Below are positions 23,393 to 31,306 of a stretch of DNA of 32,492 nt, in pieces. The DNA comes from SYIM01 sp041182885 (GTDB taxonomy: Bacteria; Pseudomonadota; Gammaproteobacteria; Burkholderiales; Burkholderiaceae_E). The stretch is from positions 1 through 32,492 of the forward strand of contig JBMSQB010000051.1 in assembly GCA_049423065.1 (NCBI GenBank). The letters run 5' to 3'. The translations under genes were made by a program, and so were the position numbers. Every line of letters starts with the position of its first letter. Position 1 is the first letter of the stretch. Below the pieces are notes generated by a model that worked only from the letters and a program-made list of their open reading frames with translations, ran no database searches and had not been told where the DNA came from.

Positions 23393-24682
23393 ATGCAAAT
23401 CCTCACGCTCGGACTCAACCACCAAACCGCGCCGCTCTCGCTGCGCGAGAAAGTGTCATTTCCAGCTGACACTTTGCGCGAGGCCTTGCTCGATCTGCGT
23501 GGCCGCCTCGAGCGGCTGCTGCCCGAAAGCGCCATCCTCTCCACCTGCAACCGCACCGAGATCTATTGCGCCACTCCCCAGGCGGGCGAAGCGCGGGTGG
23601 CGGTCACCGAGTGGCTGAGCGCGCATCGCCACACCGGCCGAATCGATGATCACCTCTATTCGCTGCCCGACAACCAGGCGGTGCGGCACGCATTCCGGGT
23701 GGCCTCGGGCCTTGATTCCATGGTGCTGGGCGAGCCCCAGATTCTGGGGCAGATGAAAGACGCCGTGCGCGCGGCGCAGGAATCGGGCGCCCTCGGCACG
23801 CACCTGCACCAGTTGTTTCAGCGCAGCTTTGCTGTCGCCAAGGAAGTCCGCTCGTCCACCGAAATCGGTGCCCACTCGGTCTCCATGGCGGCGGCCGCGG
23901 TGCGCCTTGCGCGCCGCATCTTCGATGACATCAGCAAGAGCAGCGTGCTCTTCATCGGCGCCGGCGAAATGATCGAGCTCTGCGCCACGCACTTTGCGGC
24001 CCAGCATCCCCGGCGGGTGGTGATCGCCAACCGAACGGCCGAGCGGGCCGACCGGCTGGCCCAGCAGTTCGGCGCCGAAACCATGCGGCTGGCTGATCTT
24101 CCCACCCGGCTCGAAGAATTCGATATCGTCGTCTCCTGCACGGCCAGCACGCTGCCGATCGTGGGCCTCGGCATGGTCGAGCGCGCCTCGAAGGCGCGTC
24201 GCCGCCGCCCCATCTTCATGGTCGACCTGGCCGTTCCGCGCGACATCGAGGCCGAGGTGTCGCGGCTCTCCGATGTGTATCTGTACACCGTCGACGATCT
24301 CGGACGCCACGTCGATGCCGGCAAGGAAAGCCGACGTGCTGCGGTCGCCCAGGCCGAGGCCATCATCGAAACCCGGGTCGATGCGTTCATGCAATGGATG
24401 AGCTCACGCGCGGTGGTGCCGGCCATCCGCACGCTCCATCAGCGTGGTGAGGCGCTGAAGGCGACCGAGCTCGAGCGCGCACGCCGGCTGCTCGCGGGCG
24501 GCCAGTCGCCCGAACAGGTGCTCGAGGCACTCGCCCACGCACTGACCAGCAAGTTCCTGCACGGCCCCACCCGACTGCTGCATGGCCACGGCGACGACCG
24601 TGACCGCATGCTGCATCTGGTTGACCATCTGATACCCGATCGCACCAGTCCGGGCACCGACGGCTCCGATCCCCGGCACTGA
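23393..24682 (+). CDS. hemA: Glutamyl-tRNA reductase
   Basis: HemA reduces glutamyl-tRNA(Glu) to glutamate-1-semialdehyde with NADPH, the first step of tetrapyrrole synthesis in C5-pathway bacteria. The 429-residue protein shows the catalytic cysteine Cys52 in STCNRTEIY, the substrate motif GLDSMVLGEPQILGQMKDA, a Rossmann NADPH loop LFIGAGEMIELCATHF and the C-terminal dimerisation helices. It is followed by prfA and prmC, a classic order in proteobacteria. Confidence 0.97.
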   Translation: MQILTLGLNHQTAPLSLREKVSFPADTLREALLDLRGRLERLLPESAILSTCNRTEIYCATPQAGEARVAVTEWLSAHRHTGRIDDHLYSLPDNQAVRHAFRVASGLDSMVLGEPQILGQMKDAVRAAQESGALGTHLHQLFQRSFAVAKEVRSSTEIGAHSVSMAAAAVRLARRIFDDISKSSVLFIGAGEMIELCATHFAAQHPRRVVIANRTAERADRLAQQFGAETMRLADLPTRLEEFDIVVSCTASTLPIVGLGMVERASKARRRRPIFMVDLAVPRDIEAEVSRLSDVYLYTVDDLGRHVDAGKESRRAAVAQAEAIIETRVDAFMQWMSSRAVVPAIRTLHQRGEALKATELERARRLLAGGQSPEQVLEALAHALTSKFLHGPTRLLHGHGDDRDRMLHLVDHLIPDRTSPGTDGSDPRH

Positions 24683-24706
24683 GCCCGCTATGCCGCGCTG
24701 GCGGGC
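24683..24706 (+). promoter_or_regulatory. Hairpin in the hemA-prfA gap
   Basis: GCCCGC (24683-24688) pairs with GCGGGC (24701-24706) around a 12-base loop that can itself fold. It begins directly after the hemA stop and lies 18 bases before the prfA ATG, where it could modulate read-through or prfA translation. No T-run. Confidence 0.4.
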
Positions 24707-24724
24707 GGCGTACCATTGACGCCC

Positions 24725-25807
24725 ATGAATGATTCCATGCGAGGCCGCCTCGAGCGGCTGGAGCCCCGGCTTGCCGAGGTCAACGCGCGCCTGTCCGGGC
24801 CCGACGCCGCGCGCGACCTCGCCGAATTCCGGCGCCTCACGCGCGAGCACGCCGAGCTTACCCAGTTGCTCGAGCGCTTCAACACCTATCAGCAGGCTGA
24901 AGCCGATCTCGCCACCGCACGGCAGATGCGCGAGGATCCGGAGCTTCGCGAGTTCGCCGACGCAGAGGCCGAGAGCGCATCGGCGCGCATGCAGGCCGAA
25001 CTCGATCGGCTGCAGCGGCTGCTGCTGCCGCGCGACCCCAACGACGAACGCGACGTGCTGCTCGAGATCCGGGCCGGGACAGGTGGCGATGAAAGCGCCC
25101 TGTTCGCGGGCGACCTGCTGCGCATGTATCTGCGCTACGCCGAGCGCGCGCGCTGGCAGACCGAAATCCTCTCGGCCAACGTCTCCGAACTGGGCGGCTA
25201 CCGCGAGGTCATCATCCGGATTGCGGGCGATGCCGTCTATTCGCGGCTCAAGTTCGAGTCTGGCGGCCATCGGGTCCAGCGGGTCCCGGAAACCGAGGCA
25301 CAGGGCCGGATTCACACCTCAGCCTGCACGGTGGCGGTCATGGCCGAGGCCGATGAGGTGGGCGAGATCGATATCGATCCGTCCGAGCTTCGGATCGACG
25401 TCTTCCGCGCTTCCGGGGCGGGTGGTCAGCATGTGAACAAAACCGAGTCGGCGGTGCGGATCACCCACCTGCCCACCGGGCTGGTGGCCGAGTGCCAGGA
25501 CGACCGCTCACAGCATCGCAACCGCGATCGCGCGATGAAGGTGCTCGCCGCCCGGCTGAAGGACCGGCAGATGCGCGAAGCGCAGGCCCGCGAGGCTGCA
25601 CACCGGAAGTCGCTGATCGGCTCGGGCGACCGCTCCGAGCGCATTCGAACCTACAACTTCCCGCAGGGCCGCGTCACCGATCACCGGATCAACCTCACGC
25701 TCTACAAGCTCCAGCAGGTGGTTGACGGCGATCTCGATGAATTGCTCGACGCGCTCGCCACCGCCCATCAGGCGGAGTTGCTGCAGGCGCTTGCCGAGGC
25801 GGTCTGA
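24725..25807 (+). CDS. prfA: Peptide chain release factor 1
   Basis: RF1 releases the finished protein at UAA and UAG codons. The 360-residue protein has the N-terminal helical domain, the PxT codon-recognition motif as PET (188-190, in RVPETEAQGRIHTSACTVAV) and the catalytic GGQ loop (233-235, in GAGGQHVNKT). PET rather than RF2's SPF identifies it as RF1. The ATG at 24725 gives MNDSM; a TTG 9 bases earlier is less likely. Gln235 is the expected methylation target of PrmC, encoded next. Confidence 0.97.
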   Translation: MNDSMRGRLERLEPRLAEVNARLSGPDAARDLAEFRRLTREHAELTQLLERFNTYQQAEADLATARQMREDPELREFADAEAESASARMQAELDRLQRLLLPRDPNDERDVLLEIRAGTGGDESALFAGDLLRMYLRYAERARWQTEILSANVSELGGYREVIIRIAGDAVYSRLKFESGGHRVQRVPETEAQGRIHTSACTVAVMAEADEVGEIDIDPSELRIDVFRASGAGGQHVNKTESAVRITHLPTGLVAECQDDRSQHRNRDRAMKVLAARLKDRQMREAQAREAAHRKSLIGSGDRSERIRTYNFPQGRVTDHRINLTLYKLQQVVDGDLDELLDALATAHQAELLQALAEAV

Positions 25808-25816
25808 GGCTGCCCA

Positions 25817-26641
25817 GTGACCGTACCCACCGCCGACCGCCTGATCGCAGCCAGCCCGCTGCCGCGCACGGAGGCGCGGCGCCTGCTCGAACACGCGACC
25901 GGCCGGCGCAGGGAGTGGCTGCTCGCCCACGGCGATGAACCGCTGGCGCCTCTTGTAAGCGAGCGCTTCCTCGCGCTGGAAGCCCTGAGAATAAAAGGTG
26001 AGCCGCTTTCCTACCTGTGCGGCGAGCGTGAGTTCCACGGCCTCGCCCTGCGGATCAACCGGGCGGTGCTGATCCCAAGACCGGAGACCGAGTTGCTGGT
26101 GGACGCCGCCTGCGCGCTTGCCCCGACGCATGCAACGGTCCTGGATCTGGGCACCGGCAGCGGCGCCATCGCCATCGCCATCGGGGTCACGCGCCCTGAC
26201 CTCCTGATCGTGGCGACCGACCGCTCAGACGACGCGCTCGCCGTGGCGGCCGACAACGCGGCCCGTCACGGTCTTGCCGCGCCCCAGCTGAGCTTTCGCG
26301 CAGGCTCCTGGTGGCAGGCACTTGCCCCCACCGAGCGTTTCGAGATCATCGTCGCCAATCCGCCCTACATCGCCGACGCCGACCCGCATCTGTCTGAAGG
26401 CGATCTGCGGTTCGAGCCCCGCAGCGCGCTCGCCTCGGGCCCCGACGGGCTCGATGCGCTTCGCGAGATCGCATCCGGCGCACCGGCCCACCTCGCAGCC
26501 GGCGGCTGGCTGATCGCCGAGCACGGCTGGGACCAGGGCGCTGCGGTCCGCATGCTCTTTCTGCGGGCGGGGCTTCAAGAGGTTCATACCCGGCCCGATC
26601 TGGCCGGCCATGAGCGGCTCACGCTCGGCCGCGGGCCATGA
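25817..26641 (+). CDS. prmC: Release factor glutamine N5-methyltransferase
   Basis: PrmC methylates the GGQ glutamine of release factors with SAM, which speeds termination. The 274-residue protein has the SAM loop VLDLGTGSGAIAIAI (108-122), the glutamine-binding NPPYI (181-185) and an N-terminal helical region with PLSYLCGEREFHGL. It starts with GTG, with GAGG at 25805-25808, 9 bases after prfA, so substrate and modifying enzyme are co-expressed. Confidence 0.96.
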   Translation: MTVPTADRLIAASPLPRTEARRLLEHATGRRREWLLAHGDEPLAPLVSERFLALEALRIKGEPLSYLCGEREFHGLALRINRAVLIPRPETELLVDAACALAPTHATVLDLGTGSGAIAIAIGVTRPDLLIVATDRSDDALAVAADNAARHGLAAPQLSFRAGSWWQALAPTERFEIIVANPPYIADADPHLSEGDLRFEPRSALASGPDGLDALREIASGAPAHLAAGGWLIAEHGWDQGAAVRMLFLRAGLQEVHTRPDLAGHERLTLGRGP

Positions 26642-26660
26642 AACGACCTCAGGACGTGCG

Positions 26661-26669
26661 TGGTATAAC
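26661..26669 (+). promoter_or_regulatory. Possible extended -10 promoter for grxD
   Basis: TGGTATAAC (26661-26669) fits an extended -10 element (TGn followed by TATAAC). No -35 match lies 16-18 bases upstream. It sits in the 152-base gap before grxD; nothing else is recognised there. Confidence 0.35.
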
Positions 26670-26793
26670 CGCGCGCTCTACACTTCAGGTTTCAGGCACG
26701 CTGGGCCAGCGGGCTTCAGCGCGCCGCGACCGGTTTCCTGCCGGTGCTCAACCCCACGGCGAAACCCGCCATCTCTGATCAAGAGGCCTCTGA

Positions 26794-27117
26794 ATGGAAG
26801 CACGTGAATTCATTGCAAAGACCGTCACCGAGAACCCGGTGGTCCTGTTCATGAAGGGAACCGCCCAGTTCCCGCAATGCGGCTTCTCCGGACGCGCGAT
26901 CCAGATTCTGAAGTCGTGCGGCGTGCGCAACCTCGTCACGGTCAACGTGCTTGAAGACGATGAAGTGCGCCAGGCAATCAAGGACTTTTCGAGCTGGCCC
27001 ACCATTCCGCAGCTCTACATCCAGGGCGAGTTCGTGGGCGGCTCCGACATCATGGCCGAGATGTTCCAGTCGGGCGAACTGCAGAAAATCGTTCCTGCCG
27101 AGTCCCAGCAGGACTGA
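26794..27117 (+). CDS. grxD: Monothiol glutaredoxin Grx4
   Basis: A 107-residue CGFS-type glutaredoxin. The CGFS motif is at 29-32 within FPQCGFSGRA, and the glutathione-binding features WPTIPQLYIQGEFVGGSDI follow. Such proteins bind a 2Fe-2S cluster in a dimer with glutathione and deliver or sense iron-sulfur clusters, often with BolA partners. A ribosome site AAGAGG precedes the ATG at 26794. Presence after hemA-prfA-prmC is usual in Betaproteobacteria. Confidence 0.97.
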   Translation: MEAREFIAKTVTENPVVLFMKGTAQFPQCGFSGRAIQILKSCGVRNLVTVNVLEDDEVRQAIKDFSSWPTIPQLYIQGEFVGGSDIMAEMFQSGELQKIVPAESQQD

Positions 27118-27127
27118 GGACAGGCAA

Positions 27128-27173
27128 GCGCCGCCCGCCTGCACGGGGCGGTGCCGCCTGCCCTTGCGCAGGC
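27128..27173. terminator. Two adjacent hairpins between convergent grxD and ligC
   Basis: The first stem pairs 27128-27136 with 27146-27154 (nine pairs including one G-T). The second pairs GCCTGC (27156-27161) with GCAGGC (27168-27173). They start 11 bases after the grxD stop. Likely a bidirectional termination region, though no long T-run is seen. Confidence 0.5.
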
Positions 27174-27211
27174 TCGCCGCGTCGCTTCAGGGCGGGCGCA
27201 CGCTGGGCGCG

Positions 27212-27237
27212 GCGGCCACCTGCCCTTGCGCGGCCGC
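27212..27237. terminator. Third hairpin next to the ligC stop
   Basis: GCGGCC (27212-27217) pairs with GGCCGC (27232-27237). Its loop contains CCTGCCCTTGCGC (27219-27231), a 13-base exact copy of 27157-27169 in the second hairpin. It lies 5 bases beyond the ligC stop and would serve the lig operon. Confidence 0.45.
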
Positions 27238-27242
27238 GCCGC

Positions 27243-28184
27243 TCAGACCAGCGAGCGCTCCAGCCGATCGAGCGTTTCGTAGGCGGGCAGTACCTGTGCC
27301 ACGCTCGAATTGGGTTCGCGCCCGTCGCGGATGGCCGCAAAAAACTCGCGGTCCTGCAGTTCGATCCCGTTGGTGGACACCTCGACCTTGCTCACATCGA
27401 TCGGGTTTTCGCGACCATCAACCAGATCGTCGTAGCGCGCGATGAAGGTGCCCTGGTCGCAGATGTAGCGGAAGAACGTGCCGAGCGGCCCATCGTTGTT
27501 GAACGACAGCGACAGGGTGCAGATCGCGCCTCCTGCCACCTTGAGCTGAATCGACATATCCATCGCGATACCCAGCTCAGGGTGGATCGGTCCCTGCATC
27601 GCGCGTGCATGCTGAGAGATCTCGCCGGTCTGGTAGTGAAACAGGTCCACCGTGTGCGCGGCGTGATGCCAGAGCAGGTGATCGGTCCAGCTGCGGGGCT
27701 GGCCGAGCGCATTCATGTTGGTGCGGCGAAAGAAATAGGTCTGCACATCCATCTGCTGGATCCTGAGTTCGCCCGCTGCAATCTTGCGGTGGATCCACTG
27801 ATGGCTGGGGTTGAAGCGCCGCGTGTGGCCTGCCATGGCCACCCGTCCGCTGTCCTTCTGCGCCGCCACAATGGCTCGTGCATCCGCCAGGCTGTCCGCC
27901 ATCGGGATTTCCACCTGCACATGTTTGCCCGCGCGAAGACATGCGATGGTCTGAGCCGCATGCATCTGGGTGGGGGTGCAGAGGATCACCGCATCGATAT
28001 CGGGGCGTGCGAGCACCTCATCGAGTTCGGTCGTGGCATGCGCAATGCCGTATTTCTGCGCGAACTCGCGGGTTTTTTCGGGCAGGCGTCCCACCACCGA
28101 CACGACTTCCACCCCGGAAATATTGCGAATGCCCTCGACATGCTTGGCACCAAAAGCACCGGCTCCTGCAACGCAGACCTTCAT
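27243..28184 (-). CDS. ligC: 4-Carboxy-2-hydroxymuconate-6-semialdehyde dehydrogenase
   Basis: LigC oxidises the ring-cleavage product of protocatechuate (as its cyclic hemiacetal) to 2-pyrone-4,6-dicarboxylate with NADP+. The 313-residue protein belongs to the Gfo/Idh/MocA family: Rossmann loop GAGAFG (7-12), ILCTPTQMHAAQ, KHVQVEIPMADS and a C-terminal region with WTDHLLWHHAAHTVDLFHYQTG that is characteristic of LigC/PmdC. Its start overlaps the ligB stop by 4 bases (ATGA, 28184-28181), and it is the last gene of the operon, matching the ...ABC end of the Comamonas pmd cluster. Confidence 0.93.
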   Translation of the reverse strand: MKVCVAGAGAFGAKHVEGIRNISGVEVVSVVGRLPEKTREFAQKYGIAHATTELDEVLARPDIDAVILCTPTQMHAAQTIACLRAGKHVQVEIPMADSLADARAIVAAQKDSGRVAMAGHTRRFNPSHQWIHRKIAAGELRIQQMDVQTYFFRRTNMNALGQPRSWTDHLLWHHAAHTVDLFHYQTGEISQHARAMQGPIHPELGIAMDMSIQLKVAGGAICTLSLSFNNDGPLGTFFRYICDQGTFIARYDDLVDGRENPIDVSKVEVSTNGIELQDREFFAAIRDGREPNSSVAQVLPAYETLDRLERSLV

Positions 28185-29029
28185 GACTGACTCCGGTTTT
28201 CAAGAATCATGTGGCCCACCGCCGTATTGGAGGCAGGCACGTGATAGAAGCGATGGGTTTGGCGCACGCTTTCATCGAGCGCGCCGCGCGCGATCAGCCA
28301 CATCACGAGTTCAATGCCTTCAGAGCCCGCCTCGCGCACATAGTCGATATGCGGAATCTGCGCGAGCCCTGCGGCATCACCCGGCAGCCGATCAAGAAAG
28401 CGGTTGTCGAATTCCTTGTTGATGAGCCCGGCACGCGGCCCCTGCAACTGGTGACTCATGCCACCCGTACCCCAGACCTGCACGTTGAGATCGGCATCGA
28501 AGCTGTCGATCGCACGCCGGATCGCCTGACCCAGACGCCAGCAGCGGTGCCCGGTGGGCGGCGGATACTGCACCACATTGACGGCAAACGGAATCACCTT
28601 GCAGGGCCAGGCCTCGGGCTGACCGAACATCAGGGACATCGGCACCGTCAGACCGTGGTCGACATCCATCTTGTTGATGATGGTGAGATCGAACTCATCG
28701 AGGATCACTGATTGCGCGATATGCGCGGCCAGCTCCGGATGCCCGTACACCGTGGGCACCTTGCGTGGGCCCCAGCCTTCATCGGCCGGCTCGAAGCGTT
28801 CGGCGCAACCGATTGCGAACGTGGGAATCATGTCGAGACTGAACGCGGTGGCATGGTCATTGAACACCAGCACCACCACATCCGGGCGATTGGCCGCGAT
28901 CCAGCGGCGTGAAAACTCATAGCCGGAAAACAACGGCTGCCAATACGGTTCCTGCGTTCGCCCCAGATCCATGGCAGCGCCGATGGCCGGAACATGCGAG
29001 GTAAAAACGCCAGCGGTCACGCGGGCCAT
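28181..29029 (-). CDS. ligB: Protocatechuate 4,5-dioxygenase, beta (catalytic) subunit
   Basis: LigB holds the non-haem Fe(II) that opens the protocatechuate ring between C4 and C5 using O2. The 282-residue protein has the iron ligands His12 (FTSH), His59 (FNDHA) and Glu240 (SEGIELVMW), and the catalytic base His193 (GGMSHQLQG), matching His12, His61, Glu242 and His195 of Sphingobium LigB. It begins 1 base after the ligA stop, with GGAG inside the end of ligA, so both subunits are made together. Confidence 0.96.
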   Translation of the reverse strand: MARVTAGVFTSHVPAIGAAMDLGRTQEPYWQPLFSGYEFSRRWIAANRPDVVVLVFNDHATAFSLDMIPTFAIGCAERFEPADEGWGPRKVPTVYGHPELAAHIAQSVILDEFDLTIINKMDVDHGLTVPMSLMFGQPEAWPCKVIPFAVNVVQYPPPTGHRCWRLGQAIRRAIDSFDADLNVQVWGTGGMSHQLQGPRAGLINKEFDNRFLDRLPGDAAGLAQIPHIDYVREAGSEGIELVMWLIARGALDESVRQTHRFYHVPASNTAVGHMILENRSQS

Positions 29030-29030
29030 G

Positions 29031-29447
29031 TCATTGCTCTCCGATAGTGCGGTTGCCGTCGGGCGAGCGTCCGCCGGCGATCATCATCGCGCGGTAGTCG
29101 GCCTGCGACATGCCGGTCATGCGCGAGGCGGCCAGCTCGAAACTCCAGCCGTCGGTGGAAAAGATCTTGGCAAGGAAATAGACATTGCCGCCGAGCGAAA
29201 TCAGGCCGTTGTAGTCGCGGGCGAGCACCCCTTGCTTCTGCGCCTCGGTCATGGGCCACTCGTCGAGGTAGGCGCGCTCGTCTGCCTTGAAGCGTTCGCG
29301 ATTGGGCGCCTTCATGAGCGACATGCAGAACTGGTTCAGGTGGTAGCCCATGCGCGACTGGTCCGCATCGAAGATCGTCGTGCCGGGAATATCGAGATAG
29401 GGTTTGTGTAGCGCCATGTCGGTTGGCCCTTCAGGTTGAACGCTCAC
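29031..29447 (-). CDS. ligA: Protocatechuate 4,5-dioxygenase, alpha subunit
   Basis: LigA forms a lid over the LigB active site in the alpha2-beta2 dioxygenase. The 138-residue protein shows the family pattern: IPGTTIFDADQSRMGYHLNQFCMSL, DEWPMTEAQKQGVLARDYNGLI and LGGNVYFLAKI. The start is read as GTG at 29447 because a near-perfect ribosome site lies 6 bases upstream; the in-frame ATG at 29417 would remove only ten poorly conserved residues and has a weaker site (GAAGGG). Confidence 0.95.
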   Translation of the reverse strand: MSVQPEGPTDMALHKPYLDIPGTTIFDADQSRMGYHLNQFCMSLMKAPNRERFKADERAYLDEWPMTEAQKQGVLARDYNGLISLGGNVYFLAKIFSTDGWSFELAASRMTGMSQADYRAMMIAGGRSPDGNRTIGEQ

Positions 29448-29453
29448 CCGCCG

Positions 29454-29461
29454 TCACCTCC
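29454..29461 (-). promoter_or_regulatory. ligA: Strong ribosome binding site that fixes the ligA GTG start
   Basis: GGAGGTGA on the minus strand, the full anti-Shine-Dalgarno complement, lies 6 bases before the GTG at 29447. It is among the strongest sites in the window and may compensate for the GTG start, raising dioxygenase levels relative to upstream operon genes. Confidence 0.8.
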
Positions 29462-29480
29462 GGGCGGGCGAATCGTCTCA

Positions 29481-30356
29481 TCAATCGGCCCAGTAGAGCC
29501 GCATCGGATTGTCGACCAGGAGTTTGCGCTGAAGCTCAGGGGTCGCAGCGATTCGTTGCACATAGTCAACCAGCAGCCCGTCATCCGGCATGTGCGATTT
29601 CATGTTCGGATGCGGCCAGTCGGTGCCCCAGAGCACGCGGTCTGGAAAGGTTTCCACAATGCGGCGCGCAAACGGCACCACGTCGTCGTAGCGGGGCGGA
29701 CCTGATTTCGACAGCCGCTCGGGGCAGCTCACCTTCGACCAGATGTTCGGATGCTCGGCGAGCATGCGCATGAACAATGCAAACTCCGGACCGTCAACCG
29801 GTTTGCTCACGTCAGGCCGCCCCATGTGGTCAACCACCACGGTGGTGGGCAGCGCGGTAAAGAAATCCCAGAGCTCGGGGAGGTCCTGCGCCTCGAAATA
29901 AATCACCACATGCCAGCCAAGCGGAGCGATCCGGTGCGCAATCTCGGAAAGCACCTCGCGCGGCGTGAAATCCACCAGCCGGCGGACAAAGTTGAAACGC
30001 GTGCCGCGCACGCCCGCCTCATGCATGGCGCGCAGTTCGGCATCGGTGACATCGCGGCTCACGGTGGCCACACCCCGGGCGCGGCCACCGGAGTGCTGAA
30101 GTGCATCAACCAGCGCGCGGTTGTCCGTGCCGTGACAGGTGGCCTGCACGATCACATTGCGCTCAAAACCGAGAAAGTCGCGCAGCGCGAACAGTTGATC
30201 CTTCGACGCGTCGCACGGCGTGTACTTGCGCTCGGGCGCATAGGGAAACTGCGCAGCCGGTCCGAACACATGGCAGTGCGCATCGACCGCACCCGCCGGC
30301 ACGCGAAAGGTCGGACGCGAAGGATTGGGATGAAAAACCAGCCAGTCGGGATCCAT
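29481..30356 (-). CDS. ligI: 2-Pyrone-4,6-dicarboxylate hydrolase
   Basis: LigI opens the lactone 2-pyrone-4,6-dicarboxylate to 4-oxalomesaconate. The 291-residue amidohydrolase-superfamily protein has DAHCHVFG (His27, His29), an internal VVVDHMGRPD histidine, and WGTDWPHPN with the acid-base Asp. LigI works without a metal, unlike most of the superfamily. The ATG at 30356 follows AAGAGG by 5 bases; a GTG two codons earlier overlaps that site. The stop codon of the DUF1932 gene lies just before the ATG. Confidence 0.95.
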   Translation of the reverse strand: MDPDWLVFHPNPSRPTFRVPAGAVDAHCHVFGPAAQFPYAPERKYTPCDASKDQLFALRDFLGFERNVIVQATCHGTDNRALVDALQHSGGRARGVATVSRDVTDAELRAMHEAGVRGTRFNFVRRLVDFTPREVLSEIAHRIAPLGWHVVIYFEAQDLPELWDFFTALPTTVVVDHMGRPDVSKPVDGPEFALFMRMLAEHPNIWSKVSCPERLSKSGPPRYDDVVPFARRIVETFPDRVLWGTDWPHPNMKSHMPDDGLLVDYVQRIAATPELQRKLLVDNPMRLYWAD

Positions 30357-30358
30357 GT

Positions 30359-31306
30359 TCACCTCTTGTCGTTTTCCGACCGGATCTGCCCGAGGATCTG
30401 ATCGGCATGCTCGCGCCAGGGGCGGCCCGCTTTCGCGCGCTCACCAAACAGGCGCTCGTCAGCACGGTCGGCCACCCAGGCCTGGCGCTCGGCGGTACCC
30501 GCGGCCGACCAGGGCTCAAGTCCCGCCTCGCGAACAGTCTGCGCTGCTTCACGCATTTCTTCGGCGCGACGGCGGCCGTGCTGGATCACGCGCATGAAAA
30601 AGTAGTCGCCCTGCTTTTCCCAGTCGATGCCGGGAAAGGTTTCAGCGAGCGAGGCCAGCACCTCGCGCTCCACGCCATAGGCGCGCGCGGTGGTGAAGCT
30701 TTCGATCACCATCGCCTCGAGCCCCTTGATCATCACGCTCCTGCACATCTTGGTGGCCGAGGCCACGCCCAGCCGATCGGACACCGCCTTGGCATCAAAT
30801 CCGAGTGCGGCCAGCGCCGGCTGCAGGGCCTGTGCATGCGCGCCACCCAGAAGGAGCGGCACCCGGATGCGATAGGGCGGCAACGAGGTCATGACCGCGC
30901 CTTCAACATAGCGGCCGCCCGCCGCATCAATCACCGCACCCGCGCGCTGTTTGGCGCCCGGCGAGGCGGAATTGAAGTCGAGAAAGAACACGCCTCGAGG
31001 AATCGTCAGGGCACAGGCTTCGGCCACCGCCACCGCCTGGCTGGCGGTGACCGCCGAAATGATGAAGTCGGCTTCGGCGGTGAGCGCCGCCACATGATCG
31101 GCAAGCCGCACCCCGTGCGCGGCCGCATGGTCGCGAAGCGGCCCTTCGCCGTCTGTCCCGAGCTTGATGTCGAAGGCACTGACCGCCAGACCCTGGGCCC
31201 GCAGGTCTTCCGACAGAATGCGGCCCACCTCGCCGTATCCCACAAACCCGATCCGCCAGGTCCTGGGATCGGCGCCCGCCGGCAATGCGCGGCCCGACAT
31301 GTTCAT
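30359..31306 (-). CDS. NAD(P)-dependent dehydrogenase of the 6PGDH-like / DUF1932 family, inside the lig operon
   Basis: A 315-residue protein. It has an N-terminal Rossmann domain with GFVGYGEVG (20-28) and an all-helical C-terminal domain of the DUF1932 type (about 190-270), which includes the lysine-containing SATKMCRSVMIKGLEAM helix seen in beta-hydroxyacid dehydrogenase relatives. The family usually oxidises a 3-hydroxyacid or reduces the reverse. Its start overlaps the ligK stop by 4 bases and its stop abuts the ligI start, so it is fully embedded between known pathway genes. The standard protocatechuate 4,5-pathway has no step needing a second dehydrogenase after LigC, so its role is open; a repair or side reaction on an oxo-intermediate is one possibility. 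Confidence 0.85.
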   Translation of the reverse strand: MNMSGRALPAGADPRTWRIGFVGYGEVGRILSEDLRAQGLAVSAFDIKLGTDGEGPLRDHAAAHGVRLADHVAALTAEADFIISAVTASQAVAVAEACALTIPRGVFFLDFNSASPGAKQRAGAVIDAAGGRYVEGAVMTSLPPYRIRVPLLLGGAHAQALQPALAALGFDAKAVSDRLGVASATKMCRSVMIKGLEAMVIESFTTARAYGVEREVLASLAETFPGIDWEKQGDYFFMRVIQHGRRRAEEMREAAQTVREAGLEPWSAAGTAERQAWVADRADERLFGERAKAGRPWREHADQILGQIRSENDKR

